Under the pieces are notes generated by a model. The model was not told the origin of the DNA. It saw only the letters and a program-made list of their open reading frames with translations, and did not search any database. Shown one piece after another: positions 52,065 through 63,959 of a stretch of 64,000 nucleotides of DNA. Origin of the DNA: Auanema rhodensis (Eukaryota > Nematoda > Chromadorea > Rhabditida > Rhabditidae); the NCBI GenBank assembly GCA_964057225.1, contig OZ059897.1, positions 8,184,001-8,248,000 of the forward strand. Direction: 5' to 3'. The number at the start of each line of letters is the position of its first letter. Position 1 is the stretch's first letter. A program made the translations under genes and the position numbers.

Positions 52065-55000
52065 TTAAGGGTTTAAGAATGATACAAGAATGTATCTTGT
52101 TCCTTCAGTAGTAGGTAAACCTTCGTGCATGTGCGTCAAACGTCCTGGGAACATCATACCATAGCCAACTTCATCGGCTGGTACGGTACAATTGTATCGG
52201 ACGTAACGGACTCCTCCACCTTCATAATCAACTCCTCGCTTATTTAAAGCAATATCAATGCTAAAAATATGATTTATAACTGGAGAACTAGCTGATTTGA
52301 CTCTACCTGTAAGTGCTAGCATCATGGTGAGGACGGAGCGACGCTTGCTCACTTGGCTTGTATCGAACGACAAACATCATATGAGATTCAATAGGCTAAA
52401 ATAAAGAGTTATTCAATCAGCAGAAACGGCAATTTCTCACTTTATGATAGTAACCAATAAAAATCTTCTCTTGGACTGGCCTAACATATTCATCTAAGAA
52501 GTAGAGCCAGTGTCGATCATAACCAATCTGGTTCATATGAATATCACGAGTAGGAACGTTCTCATATCCACCAGCAATACGCTTGTCCTAAATGATTCTT
52601 TGTTAAAGCCTTAAAACCAAAATAAGAAAAACCTTGTTGCTTCCATCACTCCATCCTCCGAAATTCTCCATCTCTTCAATCATCTCGGCGGCATAACGCT
52701 CCGACATGAGGGGAATATCAAACACGTCGGTACAAGGCTGATCAAACTTCTCTGTATCATAAGCCTCATGGTATTTAGGGTGAAGATAACGTTTCTCGAA
52801 TAACTAAGAATAGAAAGTAAATGTTGGTATCGTGGAAGACAAGCCTTACATCACGGTTGCTGAAAATTTCCCACATTTCTGGGTGAAGATAGCCGGCATT
52901 AGAATTTTCAGCAAAGTCATCACTGACAATGAGAGATCCAATAATAACCTCGTTATCAACGTACATAAAGTGACCCTGGAACAGTACGATGAGTAAAGTC
53001 ATTAAAATATTCCGAATTTTACATTATCTCGAGCAAACTTGCAGAATGACATATCCGGATCCATTTGACGATCGTAGGAGAAAGCACCTTGCACAGCAGA
53101 TATTTTTTCTTTATTAATAAGAAGCAACGAGGTAACAAATGGAACCTGATGAATACAAATTAAAAATTTAGAAAGGAAAACAAACAAATTTACATTGAAA
53201 TATCCGATTCTCTTTCTTTGAACAATGGCCATATAATCCTCACTACGTGCATAATATCCATTCTGAGCCACAGCTCCCCAAAAGTTTGAAAATAATTTTC
53301 CTGGTTGGTTTATGAATGGTGCAACCATTCCACTAGAATGCTTCGTGTATTTCAATAATTTGAAGTAGTTACTTACAGCTCATAATTGGCCGAATATTCG
53401 ATGAGATGATGAAGTACCTTCTTGTCCGAAATTAACACATCGCCATCGAAGAAAAGAATATAATCAGATGATGTACGCTCAGCAAAGGCTCTAAAGTAAA
53501 TATTCAATAAAAATTAATGGATTTCATTTTGGCATACAGGGCTTCGTTACGAGCATCTCTTTCCCCAATATCTTCAACACCGTTGATAATTTTTTTGACA
53601 TGGAATTGCTTTCCATATTCAGCAATAAAGTCCATAACCTGAAGAGGTGAATAAGACTCAGAGAAGATAGATCGAAAAACTCACATTCTTGATATTGTAT
53701 TTCTGTGAATTGTAGATAAAAAGAGCGATTCTGCTTTTTGGATATTCCAATTCAGCGAATGCTTTTAAAGCCTCTTCGATAAAAGGAATGGGCTTAGCAA
53801 TCGTGAATGCAATAGTAACTAAAGGTAAATCTTCCTCTTTGGTTATTTCCTAAATTAGCAAAATTAATTTATAACGTTTAGGAGAAAAATACCTCCAGAT
53901 TCAAGCGGCTTTTGTCTCCACAGTTGAAGCAGCCAGTGGCCGAAGACCATCTTCGTGCCACATAGTTTGCCAAATAGTTCAAATATTTCTTGCTTGGGCC
54001 GTTTCCATGAATGATTACTGGATGAGTGTTATAAGCAGCATTGTAAGGCTAAAAATCAAATTCAATAACACTTAAATTTGGTTATAAAGGTTACTAGAGC
54101 ATTTCCGTCATCGTCAAACTGCAGTTCGACATCATGAACTACTCCGTTAAGATTTTGGAAAATACGAGACATTGAATCTAGTCCAATGGCTAAGTTATGC
54201 TAAAATAATCTAGTTAAAATATAAGTTCTATGCAAATATCCAAACCCTTAGTTCAGGATTCAAATACACATGAGTGTAATACAACTGATCGTCATCTCCA
54301 TCAGATACTTCTTGGACGGTAATCATCTTATAAACTTCAGGTGCGTATCCCATGAATAACCCAGAGTTCAAGAATCTGAAGTCGTTTAATATAGTTTGAA
54401 ACGGCAGATAATTAGTACCTCTTTCCGAACTCTACAACCGGATAGTCAGTTGCAAGAGATTGGTCTGGCCAACAGAACGGCTCGGCACCGAACAAAATCT
54501 TTTTGTCCTCATAGTGTTCAAAGAAACGATATATTATAGTATCTAGTCCAGCGGTGAACACAACATCATAACTGAAATATAAAAAAGTTATATAATAAAA
54601 GAAAGCTATTTGAATGCAATCGGCCGATCTAGTGAATTTTCAGAACGAAAATGAAAAAACGATTGCGTTCAAGACGTGAAAAATATGCTAATTAATCAAC
54701 TTACGCATCCACAAAAATAATAAGAGTGTTGCTTTTATCCTTATGCTCCTCCAATGCATTTTTCAAAATTCGCACCTTTTGTCCACCTCCCTAAATATTT
54801 CAAAACTGTATTATGTGAATTTATACAATTTGTGTAAGAATGTTCAAAGCCTTCTAGAACATTCTAGAAAAAGAGGCATAGGGGCAGTTATCTAACCTGT
54901 TCTACTCGAGTGTCGCCTCCTCTCCATTCTTCACCAAGTCCAAGAACTTTAATATTGATGTTAAAAGTTTCTGCAGAAGCTAGTAATCTATTCAGTCCAT

Positions 55001-55100
55001 CTGTTTCCTCTGTTGCAACTGTATAAACGATTATATCTGGCACTTCATGTGCAGCTATTGTTGAAAATAGTAGTAGGGGTAAAAGCACAATCGGCTTCAT
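52065..55100 (-). CDS. let-268: Procollagen-lysine 2-oxoglutarate 5-dioxygenase (lysyl hydroxylase)
   Basis: ER-lumenal Fe(II)/2-oxoglutarate enzyme that hydroxylates collagen lysines and, through its N-terminal domains, glycosylates hydroxylysine. Sixteen exons encode 734 residues (human PLOD about 730); lower ends from the start are 54897, 54705, 54419, 54246, 54095, 53893, 53685, 53538, 53377, 53194, 53023, 52850, 52633, 52441, 52307 and 52065. Signal peptide [19 protein letters not shown]. The glycosyltransferase region has [15 protein letters not shown] and [10 protein letters not shown] (DxD-type). [20 protein letters not shown] is conserved. The catalytic domain carries the HxD iron ligands in LRPHHDAST, and the distal His and 2-oxoglutarate Arg in [20 protein letters not shown]. 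Required for type IV collagen processing in C. elegans. Confidence 0.95.
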
Positions 55101-57476
55101 TCCTGAACATACAAAGGATCAAAAAATCTAATAATAAACTAAGTTGGATGAAAAGAGAAATTTGTAAAACATCAACGTGAAATTATTCTATTAAAAGTCC
55201 AATAGTAGGTGAGGAAATAGGTTTTTAGGAGAGATTAGTGATGAGTGATGAGTAATGAACGATGACTTTGAAATGTCTTTTTCTGTTCCAATCTTGTAGA
55301 AATGAAAAAAATATAAATGTAAATTCATTCAAAAACAACCAAGGCAATTAGGAGAATAAACGCAATTCAGTGTTGGAATCCATCTTGCTCAATATTCTGG
55401 GCAAATCTTATGAAGACGGCAAAACGATTTTTAGAAAAAGTTTTGAAAGATTTTTGTTAATTTTTTGTGGCAATTGAGATATGAAATAAGAAGCTGGTTT
55501 TGAAGAAGTATATTAGTAATCGATGTCTCAATAAGAACGAATGGGAAGGAAAATTAGAAGGCGATGGAGAAGAGGAAATGCAATGACTGAGGTAGTAAGT
55601 GGTGCTAGGATGGAAGTGAAGAAACGAGTGCAGGAAAAAGGACAGCTGGCTGTGGCCTTTGAAATCTTGAAGCCCAATAGTTTAGTTATCGATCAAATCG
55701 TCAAAAAAAACTTTCGGCTTTTTATATTTAAATTCAAGTTGGGCCACCAGCTGTTTTGTGTGTAAGCTATAGAGTTTGGCCAAGAATACTGCATATTTGT
55801 TTTAAAAAAATTAAAGCAAGGATGAACGCATCATATAAGTTGCAATTATTATAAAAGTGCAGTAAACACAGAAGCTCCAGGAAATGTAAACGAATTAAAA
55901 AAAATATATAACAAAGGAAATCAGGAAGAAATTCAAGAGATAAAATAGAGTATCATGAAGTTCAAAAAATTGAAACAACCACCGACATTCTACAGTTGCA
56001 TTCTGAACTTACTGTAAAACAACCAGCAAATTATGTGTCTGTTTCTATTGAATAATCTATCAGAAGTGGACTAAAAGTTTAGATGAAGCAGGGGGAGGGC
56101 CATTGTGAGGAATCGAAAGAATGTCACTGTTTACGGCGAGATGACCCGGCAGAGTATACAGACGCCAGACGCACCGTAAGCAGTTGCATTACACATGTTG
56201 TTCTGTTCTTCAGAAACGCACGTTCCCTTGGATCAGCAATACTTATAGCAGATGGCATTTCAGAATATAAATACCATTAGATGAGTCATTAGTAGCTCTT
56301 TCGGATAAGTAAATAATCTGATTAAAGAATACAAAAGTTTGACTTGACCATACAAGTTAGTGACGACCATAAACGAATGTATCTTCGTCCATATTATCCT
56401 AAAGATTATGGGATGTTTTCGAGAACCTTCTAGAATACTTTAACTACTTGATTCGCCGATATGGAACAGGATAAACAGGGAAGCAATAAAACTAAACGAG
56501 AATAAGGCATATTTTCAAAAATAGGTTAAACAACATCTTAAAATGTTTATAAATCTATGTTGTAATATTGTCAAAGCTTCATTATAATCACTCTTAAAGC
56601 GTGTAAAACCTCTCGTGTACTTATCTTCCGTCATCTATGATGAATCGAAATAGGTATTCCTCAGTAGTATATAAAAAGTTGACACTGGGACAACATTTTG
56701 CCCAAATGCGATTTTCTACATTTTTGCACCGTTTTCATGAAAGAGATTGAGGTAATTCAAAATATACGAAATGCTGTCTCAGCCTCAACTTTTTTGCAAC
56801 ATACAACTTTCTTCAACTAATATCTCAAGTACTATAAGTATTCCAAGTCAAAACATAAAAATAGATCTTTATTAAAGAATGGTGTTTGACTATCTGATAA
56901 ATTGAGTATTGCCCTAACAGTATGCTCACCAGGAAGTTTCCTAAATTTATTTTCAATAAATCAGTATTTAAGAGAGAATTTGTCATATTTAGATTCAATC
57001 AAGCTATTCTCCAACAATTTCTTAATATCAATTCTCAATCTATACTATCATTTACTATTGTCGATAAGACTTTTTTTTTCATTTTCATTTATAACACAGC
57101 TGAGTTTCTTAGAAACGGTTCAAACGATACAGCATTTGATAAAGTGTGTACTTCACAATATTTGATTCATCAGTATCAGATACATATAATCTTAAATGAT
57201 TTTCAACTTTTTTTCTTAAATGAAGGTCGCTACAACAAATCAAGTAAACGTTGTAAGAGAATCCCCTTCTTACTCTCCAGATTTCTTTCTGTATCTCCTT
57301 TAATCTAAGTCGATGCGGTAGATAAAAGGAAAACACAATGACTATCCGATTGAAGCAGATAGGCGGGTATGAACCAGCCTAGTATTACTTATATATATAG
57401 TAAAACATTCTTAAAATTTAAAATTTACAACATCTGCAAGTAACAAGTACAAACACAAAAATCACTCGAAATAATA
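55101..57476. other. Intergenic, upstream of LET-268
   Basis: 2.4 kb. It includes the LET-268 promoter, a weak candidate two-exon mini-gene at 56083-56270 (listed below) and several overlapping open frames on both strands at 56900-57340 without recognisable domains. Confidence 0.5.
56083..56270 (+). CDS. Candidate small two-exon gene, function unknown
   Basis: Low-confidence gene. The ATG lies directly behind gtttag, a possible trans-splice acceptor. Exon 1 (56083-56175) has 31 codons with Cys/His clusters (HCEESKECHCLRRDDP). A candidate 38-bp intron (gtaagc..ttcttcag, 56176-56213) leads to 18 codons (KRTFPWISNTYSRWHFRI) and a TAA. Local GC is higher than in the flanks. Reading through the intron also stays open as a 65-codon frame, so the splice is not required by the sequence. 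It could equally be a conserved noncoding or transposon-derived fragment. Confidence 0.2.
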
Positions 57477-59133
57477 TTATTCTTCGAAAATATCCTTAGG
57501 AATTCCAAGGATTTCAGTAAAACTGCGAAGTTTATGGTGATCCTGTTCAGTTAGTGATGGAATCTGTAATATTCAAACAGTTTGAATCACTGATAACCAA
57601 ATTACCTCAATCTCTTTCAATTTGTCTTGAGACAAAAAGGAATCTTTCTGTGAATCTTCAGATTTACAACTCACAGCAGCTGGAACACAATCCATAGGTA
57701 GATCAATCTGATGTGATTATATTTGAAAATATGAAACATAATTCATAAATTACCAGCTTGAACAAACTTTCAAGAGTTTCCTGTGTGTTATTGATGATGT
57801 CATGATGCCAGATAATCGGAGCACAATAAAGATGTTTGTTTTTTTCATAAAATGATAGAGGACATGCATAAATCAGAGCTGATGAATGCTGCAACATGCT
57901 TCAAATTAGTAAAACTTGAGCATTAATCTTACAAGTAATGCTTCTGCTTTACATTTACGTATGTGTTCACCTTCCATTGCAATTAGACGTCCAATAAATC
58001 TTGAAAGACTTGGATTCAACAGGTACAACTTGAACAAACACCAATTCAAAGCTTCGGATCTACAAGTTGGAAATAAGATTCGAAAACGAAGACAACAGAA
58101 AACCTGAGTGTCATTCTTCGTACAGATTTTAATCCATTTTTACGGAACATAAAGATATGTTTTAAGTTTGAAATTTTAGAGCAATACGGTACTAATCGTG
58201 CTTCTCCCGACGTCGTTTTCAGAACACAAATCTCATTTTCTGGTGTGTGAGCTCTAAGACACGTTATAGTTGCTTCCAGAAGAGTTTCAATTGTCTGAAA
58301 ATTCATGAGGTTTTATAAAGTAAGATGACATAAAGTTTACCTCAGCCCCAAGAATCTTCTCGTTATCCATCATAGACAAGTTGGTAAGAGCATGAGGTTC
58401 TGCATAACAAATTGAAGTTCCAGGATGATGAAGCATCTTCGCCATCAAAGTTGATGCACATCGAGCAGTATTTGTGGTAAGAATCTTAAGTTGAAATTAT
58501 TTATTTTAACTTGGTTTTTTATTTTATTACCGTTTTTGGCTGTGGCTTACGTCCAAAATATTTTCCAAGTTTTATCAAATCATCATGACGTATCTGTGCT
58601 ACATGTATTGCCTAAATCCAAGAAATTAAAAAACAATATTTACCCTCCTAATATAGTATATATAAACAAAAAATTTGAAATGTTTACCTCACGATGTATA
58701 ACTTCAAACATGAAAGGACAGTTAGCAACGCTATAGTTTGTGATAGGATGTTTCAAGTAAACAAAAGTAGCAAGATTCTATAAACAAAGTTTTAATGGTA
58801 AAACGTAAAACATATTCTTACCTCCTCAATACAATATAAATGCCAGTTAGGATGATCAAGTTCAAAAAGATCACATAAAGCTCCAGGGGTCAAAAGAAAA
58901 TCATTAATTCGTGAAACTTCAGCTTCATTAATTTTGTATCTGAGAAGAATTTTTCGAATTCTTATAAAATTAGGCGGAATGTGTCCAAAGAAAATCTTAA
59001 AAGCAGTATCAATATCAATAATACTTCGTAATTTTACCTTGACTAAAAATTCATATGCATTAAGAAAGAGTAGATATTGAAAATAAAGAATAAGTTTTGA
59101 AACCTGAACTAAATAGCTCACGATTCCGACCAT
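57477..59133 (-). CDS. Sulfotransferase-like P-loop protein
   Basis: Ten exons: 59104-59133, 58822-58995, 58688-58777, 58531-58611, 58341-58484, 58104-58294, 57933-58059, 57754-57888, 57606-57707, 57477-57563, giving 386 residues. LTTNTARCASTLMAKMLHHPG (about residue 130) resembles the 5'-PSB loop of sulfotransferases (TxRSGSTL), and ICYAEPHAL matches the following SEP motif of invertebrate sulfotransferase-like families. IFMFRKNGLKSVRRMTLR may be the 3'-phosphate-binding segment. The first intron (58996-59103) is 108 bp, a multiple of three, and open. Reading through it gives 422 residues with a hydrophobic KLILYFQYLLFLNAYEFLV segment that could be a membrane anchor. The substrate is unknown. 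Confidence 0.7.
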
Positions 59134-59831
59134 CGTAACCACAGTTCTGACAAGGCTCTACACTGATTACTATGAATCTTGGTATCCCAGACGGAATGAA
59201 TCGTGTTATTACACGTCACGTTAGCAGCGGTTAATGCCAACCTCTTCAAATTTCGAAATTAGCTATTTTGTAATCAATATCATGTAGAAAACAACACGAA
59301 GTAAAAGGCTGAAAGGTCAACTTGAACTTGGAAAGATATAACAACATAATTGTTTTGATTCAGTGCCAGAAGGTGTCGGTGCTTAAATATGTAACAAAAC
59401 TGGCCATAATTAGACTTAAATAATTATCCGTTCATATACTTGCTAACATAAGGCAATTTGTAATAAAATTAAATTAAAATTACAACATTCCAAAATAATT
59501 TGTTTTGATAAAGTATATTATTTTGATTTGAATTCATGCCATCATATAATACAAATGATTTTTTTCTCTAATTCAATACCAAAGCGTAGAAACGCAATTT
59601 ATACCAATTACTTAGAAACACAATGTATATCAATTATATAATAATTAGGTTCAAGCCTTATAACTCCAACTTCTGCATCAAAGTTTACGTTTACTGTAGC
59701 TTTCGATACGTAGGCTTCTTTTCATTTCGACGAGCAGAAAAAAATTATTTTATCCTAAAACATTGAATTTAAATTTTTTTCAAATTTTCAACCTTTTCTC
59801 ATCTGTATATTTGCAGTATTAATACAATACA
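59134..59831. promoter_or_regulatory. Divergent promoter between sulfotransferase-like and nucleostemin genes
   Basis: 698 bp, AT-rich. A 26-bp unit is tandemly duplicated at 59588-59639 (AGAAACgCAATtTATAcCAATTA type, four or five differences between copies). No other element recognised. Confidence 0.5.
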
Positions 59832-62077
59832 ATGGCCAAGTATTGTTTAAGTAAGTTTGAATATTATATATCTTTTAAAGAGGTTCGCATCTTCAGAAAA
59901 GGCAAGTAAAAGAGTGTCTTGCTCAAAAAGGTATAAAATTGAGAAGAAAGTTAGAGATCACAATAAAAAAGTAAAGAGGCAGTCCAAGAAAACAGGAGGT
60001 TTTTTTTTCATTTTTTGCTTGCTTAATTAATTTTATTTAGGAAATAAAAAAAAGAGTGAGCAAACATTGTCAGTACCGAAGTCATGTCCGTTCAAAGAAG
60101 ATATTCTTATTGAAGCGGAAAAGACCAGAGAACGTTTAAGGGCTGAAGCTGAAGCTAAGAAGGTATTTTGTAGTGATATATTTCATTATATTCTAGTTTA
60201 TATAGGAAGCAGCCAAAGTGCTTAGAGCAGAAAGGAAGAAGAACGTCCCAATTGATATCAACTCTCTCGCTGCCAAAGCCTCGAAAGATGTAAGATTTGA
60301 TAATTTAATTGATTATTTATATTTTTTTCTAGGCTGCTGAGTTTTCTAAGAGACAACAGATTGCTGAAGAAAGAATTAATACTATGGATGATAAAACTAT
60401 TCGCGCGTACGCCAGTGAAGTTCGCAAAACTATCGAAATTGCTGATGTTATTATTCAAGTAAGAATGAATTGCAGAAACTTTTTAATATTTTTTTACATT
60501 AGGTATTAGATGCTCGTGATCCACTTGGAAGCAGAAGTGCTTCTGTTGAGGAACAAGTTATTGCTGGAGGAAAGAGACTAGTGTTCTTAATTAATAAGGT
60601 ATTGTATCTTTCTTCTGCTATCCTAATTTTTGTTTTCAGATTGATCTTGTTCCTAAGGATAATGTGCAAAAATGGCTAGCCCATTTCCGTGGTCTATTTC
60701 CAACTATTGCCTTCAAAGCTAGTACCCAAGATCAAAAAAAGAACTTAGGAAGATTCAATAGCTCAAACTTGAATAACAGTGGAACTGCTAAATGTATCGG
60801 AGCTGATCTCGTAATGAAACTGTTGGGTAATTATTGCCGTAACAAGGATATCAAGACCAGTATTAGAGTAGGAGTTGTTGGTATGGTTCCTCAAAGCTCA
60901 TAAAATTACTGATTTTTTCTTTTCAGGGTTCCCCAACGTAGGAAAGAGCAGTGTCATTAACAGTTTAAAGAGAAGTCGTGCCTGCAATGTTGGAGCAATG
61001 CCAGGAATCACAAAGGAAGTTCAGGAAATTGAATTAGATAAGAATATTCGTTTGTTGGATTCCCCTGGAGTTGTCCTCATTAGCAACAAGGATCTTGACC
61101 CTATTGAGGCAATAAAGCTATTTTTGAAACTTGAACTAACCATTATTTTATTTAGGTTGCTTTAAAAAATGCTGTTAGAGTTGATTCTCTTATCGATCCT
61201 GTAGCTCCTGTTCATGCTATTCTTCGTAGATGTAGCAGAGAAATGGTAATATTATTTTGTATAATATATTGTTTTATCTCTTTTTTCAAGCTTATGATGC
61301 ATTATAACATTGCTGAGTTCAAATCTGTTGATCAGTTCCTCGCTCTCGTTGCTCGTAAACTTGGTAGATTAAAGAAGGGAGCCAGACCAGATGTTAATGC
61401 TGCTGCTAAACACGTACGTTAATATTCTCAATTATTTAAAAATATGTTCTCTATCTACAGATTCTAAACGACTGGAATTCTGGAAAGCTCAGATATCACA
61501 CTCTCCCACCAGAAGCTGACAAGAAGGAGAACTTACCTCATGCTTCTGCCGAAATCGTATCCCAATTCAGCAGAGAATTCGATATTGATTCTCTTCTCAC
61601 AGAACAAAATGAAATTATTGAAAGTAAGTTTCAGTTTTTTTAGTTTATCATATAGTACATGTATATAGGCATTCCACACGTTGATGAAGCAATGATAACA
61701 TTTGATGATGCTGAGGATGATGACGAAGAAGAAGGAGATATGGAAATTGATGGATCAAGTAAAATATTTATAAGTTATGAGAGAATTGTTTTCTTCTTAT
61801 GTTTTAGATGGTACCACAGTCGTAACCAGTGGAAGAAAAAGAAAGGAAGTGAAAGACGATGAAGAAAATGCTATTGCCAATCCAACAAATTTCGAAATTG
61901 ATGGTAATGTACAATTAAATAAATTTATCAAGAAGGCTGTGAAAGGACAAAAGAAGAAGCAGAAGAAACAAGGTTTGTTTAAAAATTAAAAGTTTCTTCA
62001 CATCTATCTATCTATACGTTTTAGCCCGTAAAGCAGATGACTTGGCCAATTGCATAGAAAGTATGGATACCATTTAA
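59832..62077 (+). CDS. nst-1: Nucleostemin/GNL3-like nucleolar GTPase
   Basis: Circularly permuted YlqF/YawG-type GTPase needed for 60S ribosome biogenesis and cell growth. Fourteen exons (59832-59850, 59897-59998, 60041-60162, 60206-60289, 60333-60458, 60503-60598, 60640-60880, 60927-61108, 61156-61245, 61291-61413, 61461-61623, 61669-61758, 61808-61972, 62025-62077) encode about 500 residues. The N-terminus is strongly basic (nucleolar localisation). The permuted order is visible: [10 protein letters not shown]4 LINKIDLVP, then G1 [15 protein letters not shown]2 PGITKEVQ and G3 LLDSPGVV. An acidic stretch ([16 protein letters not shown]) and a Lys-rich tail (GQKKKQKKQ) close the protein. 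The intron 61109-61155 has a GC donor (GAG|GCAATA). The first exon has only 19 coding bases. Confidence 0.94.
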
Positions 62078-62287
62078 AAAATATAAAATTGTTATTTTTT
62101 TTTGTTGATAATTTACTGTTCTTACTACATGTTAAGTTGATCGTTGATTTGAATTGTTGATTAGTTGTTGAAAAATATTTTTACGGTCCATATTACTGTT
62201 TTTTTTTGTCACATTTGTTGTGATGGACATGGGATCATAGGGAGAGCTTATGAATAGATATGAAAAAAAACAACAAGGGTCCGAATC

Positions 62288-62294
62288 TATATAA
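62288..62294 (+). promoter_or_regulatory. TATA box upstream of astacin gene
   Basis: TATATAA lies 34-40 bp before the chosen ATG at 62328, the right distance for a core promoter with a very short 5' UTR. Most other starts in the window instead follow a 3' splice site. Confidence 0.45.
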
Positions 62295-62327
62295 ATGCTG
62301 GGAAGCTCTGGGGATGAACCCATCACC

Positions 62328-63959
62328 ATGAAGCCTGGTCTCAGCTTCCTGGTACTATTCTCTGTCCTTTTATATACTGTTAGATGTCAAGATGATGATA
62401 ACGAAGCTAACGTTGAAGAGGTCATTTCTGATAAAGTAGTTACTCTTCACGTCATGTTTACAGATTCAAAACGAACTACTTCATGAAGAGACAGATGGAC
62501 CTTCGAAGGATGAGTTGAATGAGGTTCATATCATCATTTTTGAGAATGTAGAATATATTGTTTTAAGATGATGGAAGGTATGGCTCTGCTTAGGCTTAGA
62601 AGAACTGCTCTCAACCGAAGATCTGCTGCAGAACAGACTGACACCATCGACATTGTACTCAGAAATCTGTCGGATCTCTGAAATCTTATTATTTCAGGAG
62701 AGTTACCGTGCTTTCTTCGGACCAGCTGATGAAAATGCTACATCTTCCGTTGTTGCTGAAAACACAGCTTCTCTTAAGTCACTTGCCCTAGAAGGAGATA
62801 TGATTCTCAACAGAGAGCAACTTGAAGTTTTGAACACTGGTGGTAGTGGTATAGTGAAATTTTATTTTTCTTCCTATGAATTTGTTACTCGATAGAAATT
62901 CTCGAAGATGGTCCTGGTCGTAACCGAAGTAAAAGAGCTGTTATCACAGATAGAAGATTATTATGGAGTCCTTCCACACCAATTTATTATTACCTTGATC
63001 CATCTAGCAGTAAGTTATCACAAAACTGAACTAACAGTTTGATATCAACTCAGATTATGCTTCTGCTGTTATCAGACGAGGAATCAAATTCTGGCATGAC
63101 AACACTTGCTTGACCTTCCAAGTATACATTACAGTGTCTATACTATATTTGAAAAATATTTTTTTCAGGAAAATGCCATGGGCCCTAACAGACTTCGGTT
63201 TTACCGTGGAAGTGGATGCTTCTCTTACATTGGAAAACAAAATTGGGGAGGCCAAGATGTTTCTATCGGAACTGGATGTGAAAACGTATATCCTTTCAAT
63301 CACTATTCCTAATTTAAGCTTGAGTTCAGTTTGGAACTGTCACCCACGAAATCGGTCATGCTTTGGGAGCATACCATACACAATCTCGTTTCGATCGTGA
63401 TAACTTCCTTGCAATTAACTGGAATAACATCGATGGAGCTCAACAGTACAACTTCCAGAAGGTAATAACATTTTCTGAGACACAACATGTACATATTTGA
63501 AATTGTTCAGGTTGCTGCTGCGGCTGAAACTAGCTTCGGTTTGGCTTATGATTTTGGTAGTGTTATGCAATATAATCCATGTGACTTTAGTGATGTCATA
63601 AATGCATTAATCAGTAAGCTTTTCCAGACGCTTTCGCTCGTGATACACGTGTTCCAACATCTTATGCTAAAGACCGTAATTTCCAAAACATGATGGGACA
63701 ACGTGAAGGACCAGCGTTCTCCGATATCAAGATGATTAATACACTCTACCAATGTGATAGTATGTATTAGTCATATTGTTTCAACTTATACTGTGCATTT
63801 CTAGAAAGATGCGGCGCAAATGCTCCAATTTGCGGAAACAAAGGAATCCCTAACTCACGTAACTGCGCACAATGCCTGTGTCCAAAAACCTTTGGTGGAA
63901 AAACTTGCAATCAATTGGATGGTGGAAACGCTCCTATTTGCAATGCTGAAAGTCTTACT
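62328..63959 (+). CDS. nas: Astacin metalloprotease with EGF-like module (3' part outside window)
   Basis: Secreted zinc protease. Eleven exons so far (62328-62420, 62464-62523, 62568-62654, 62698-62848, 62896-63009, 63054-63121, 63169-63285, 63330-63461, 63511-63580, 63628-63759, 63805-63959). Signal peptide KPGLSFLVLFSVLLYTVRCQ; a propeptide of about 120 residues ends at a furin-type RSKR. The mature domain starts AVITDRRLLWSP. The zinc motif is THEIGHALGAYH (HExxHxxGxxH), followed by QSRFDRDNF. The Met-turn reads SVMQY where most astacins have SVMHY; the Tyr ligand is kept. ICGNKGIPNSRNCAQCLCPK and FGGKTC form an EGF-like module. The gene continues past the right edge, where a CUB domain would be expected by analogy with C. 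elegans NAS proteins. Confidence 0.92.

Noticed and set aside
56902-57336. Overlapping open frames on both strands (up to 128 codons)
   Set aside because: Considered as a decayed transposase, but no catalytic motif, terminal repeats or consistent frame was found.
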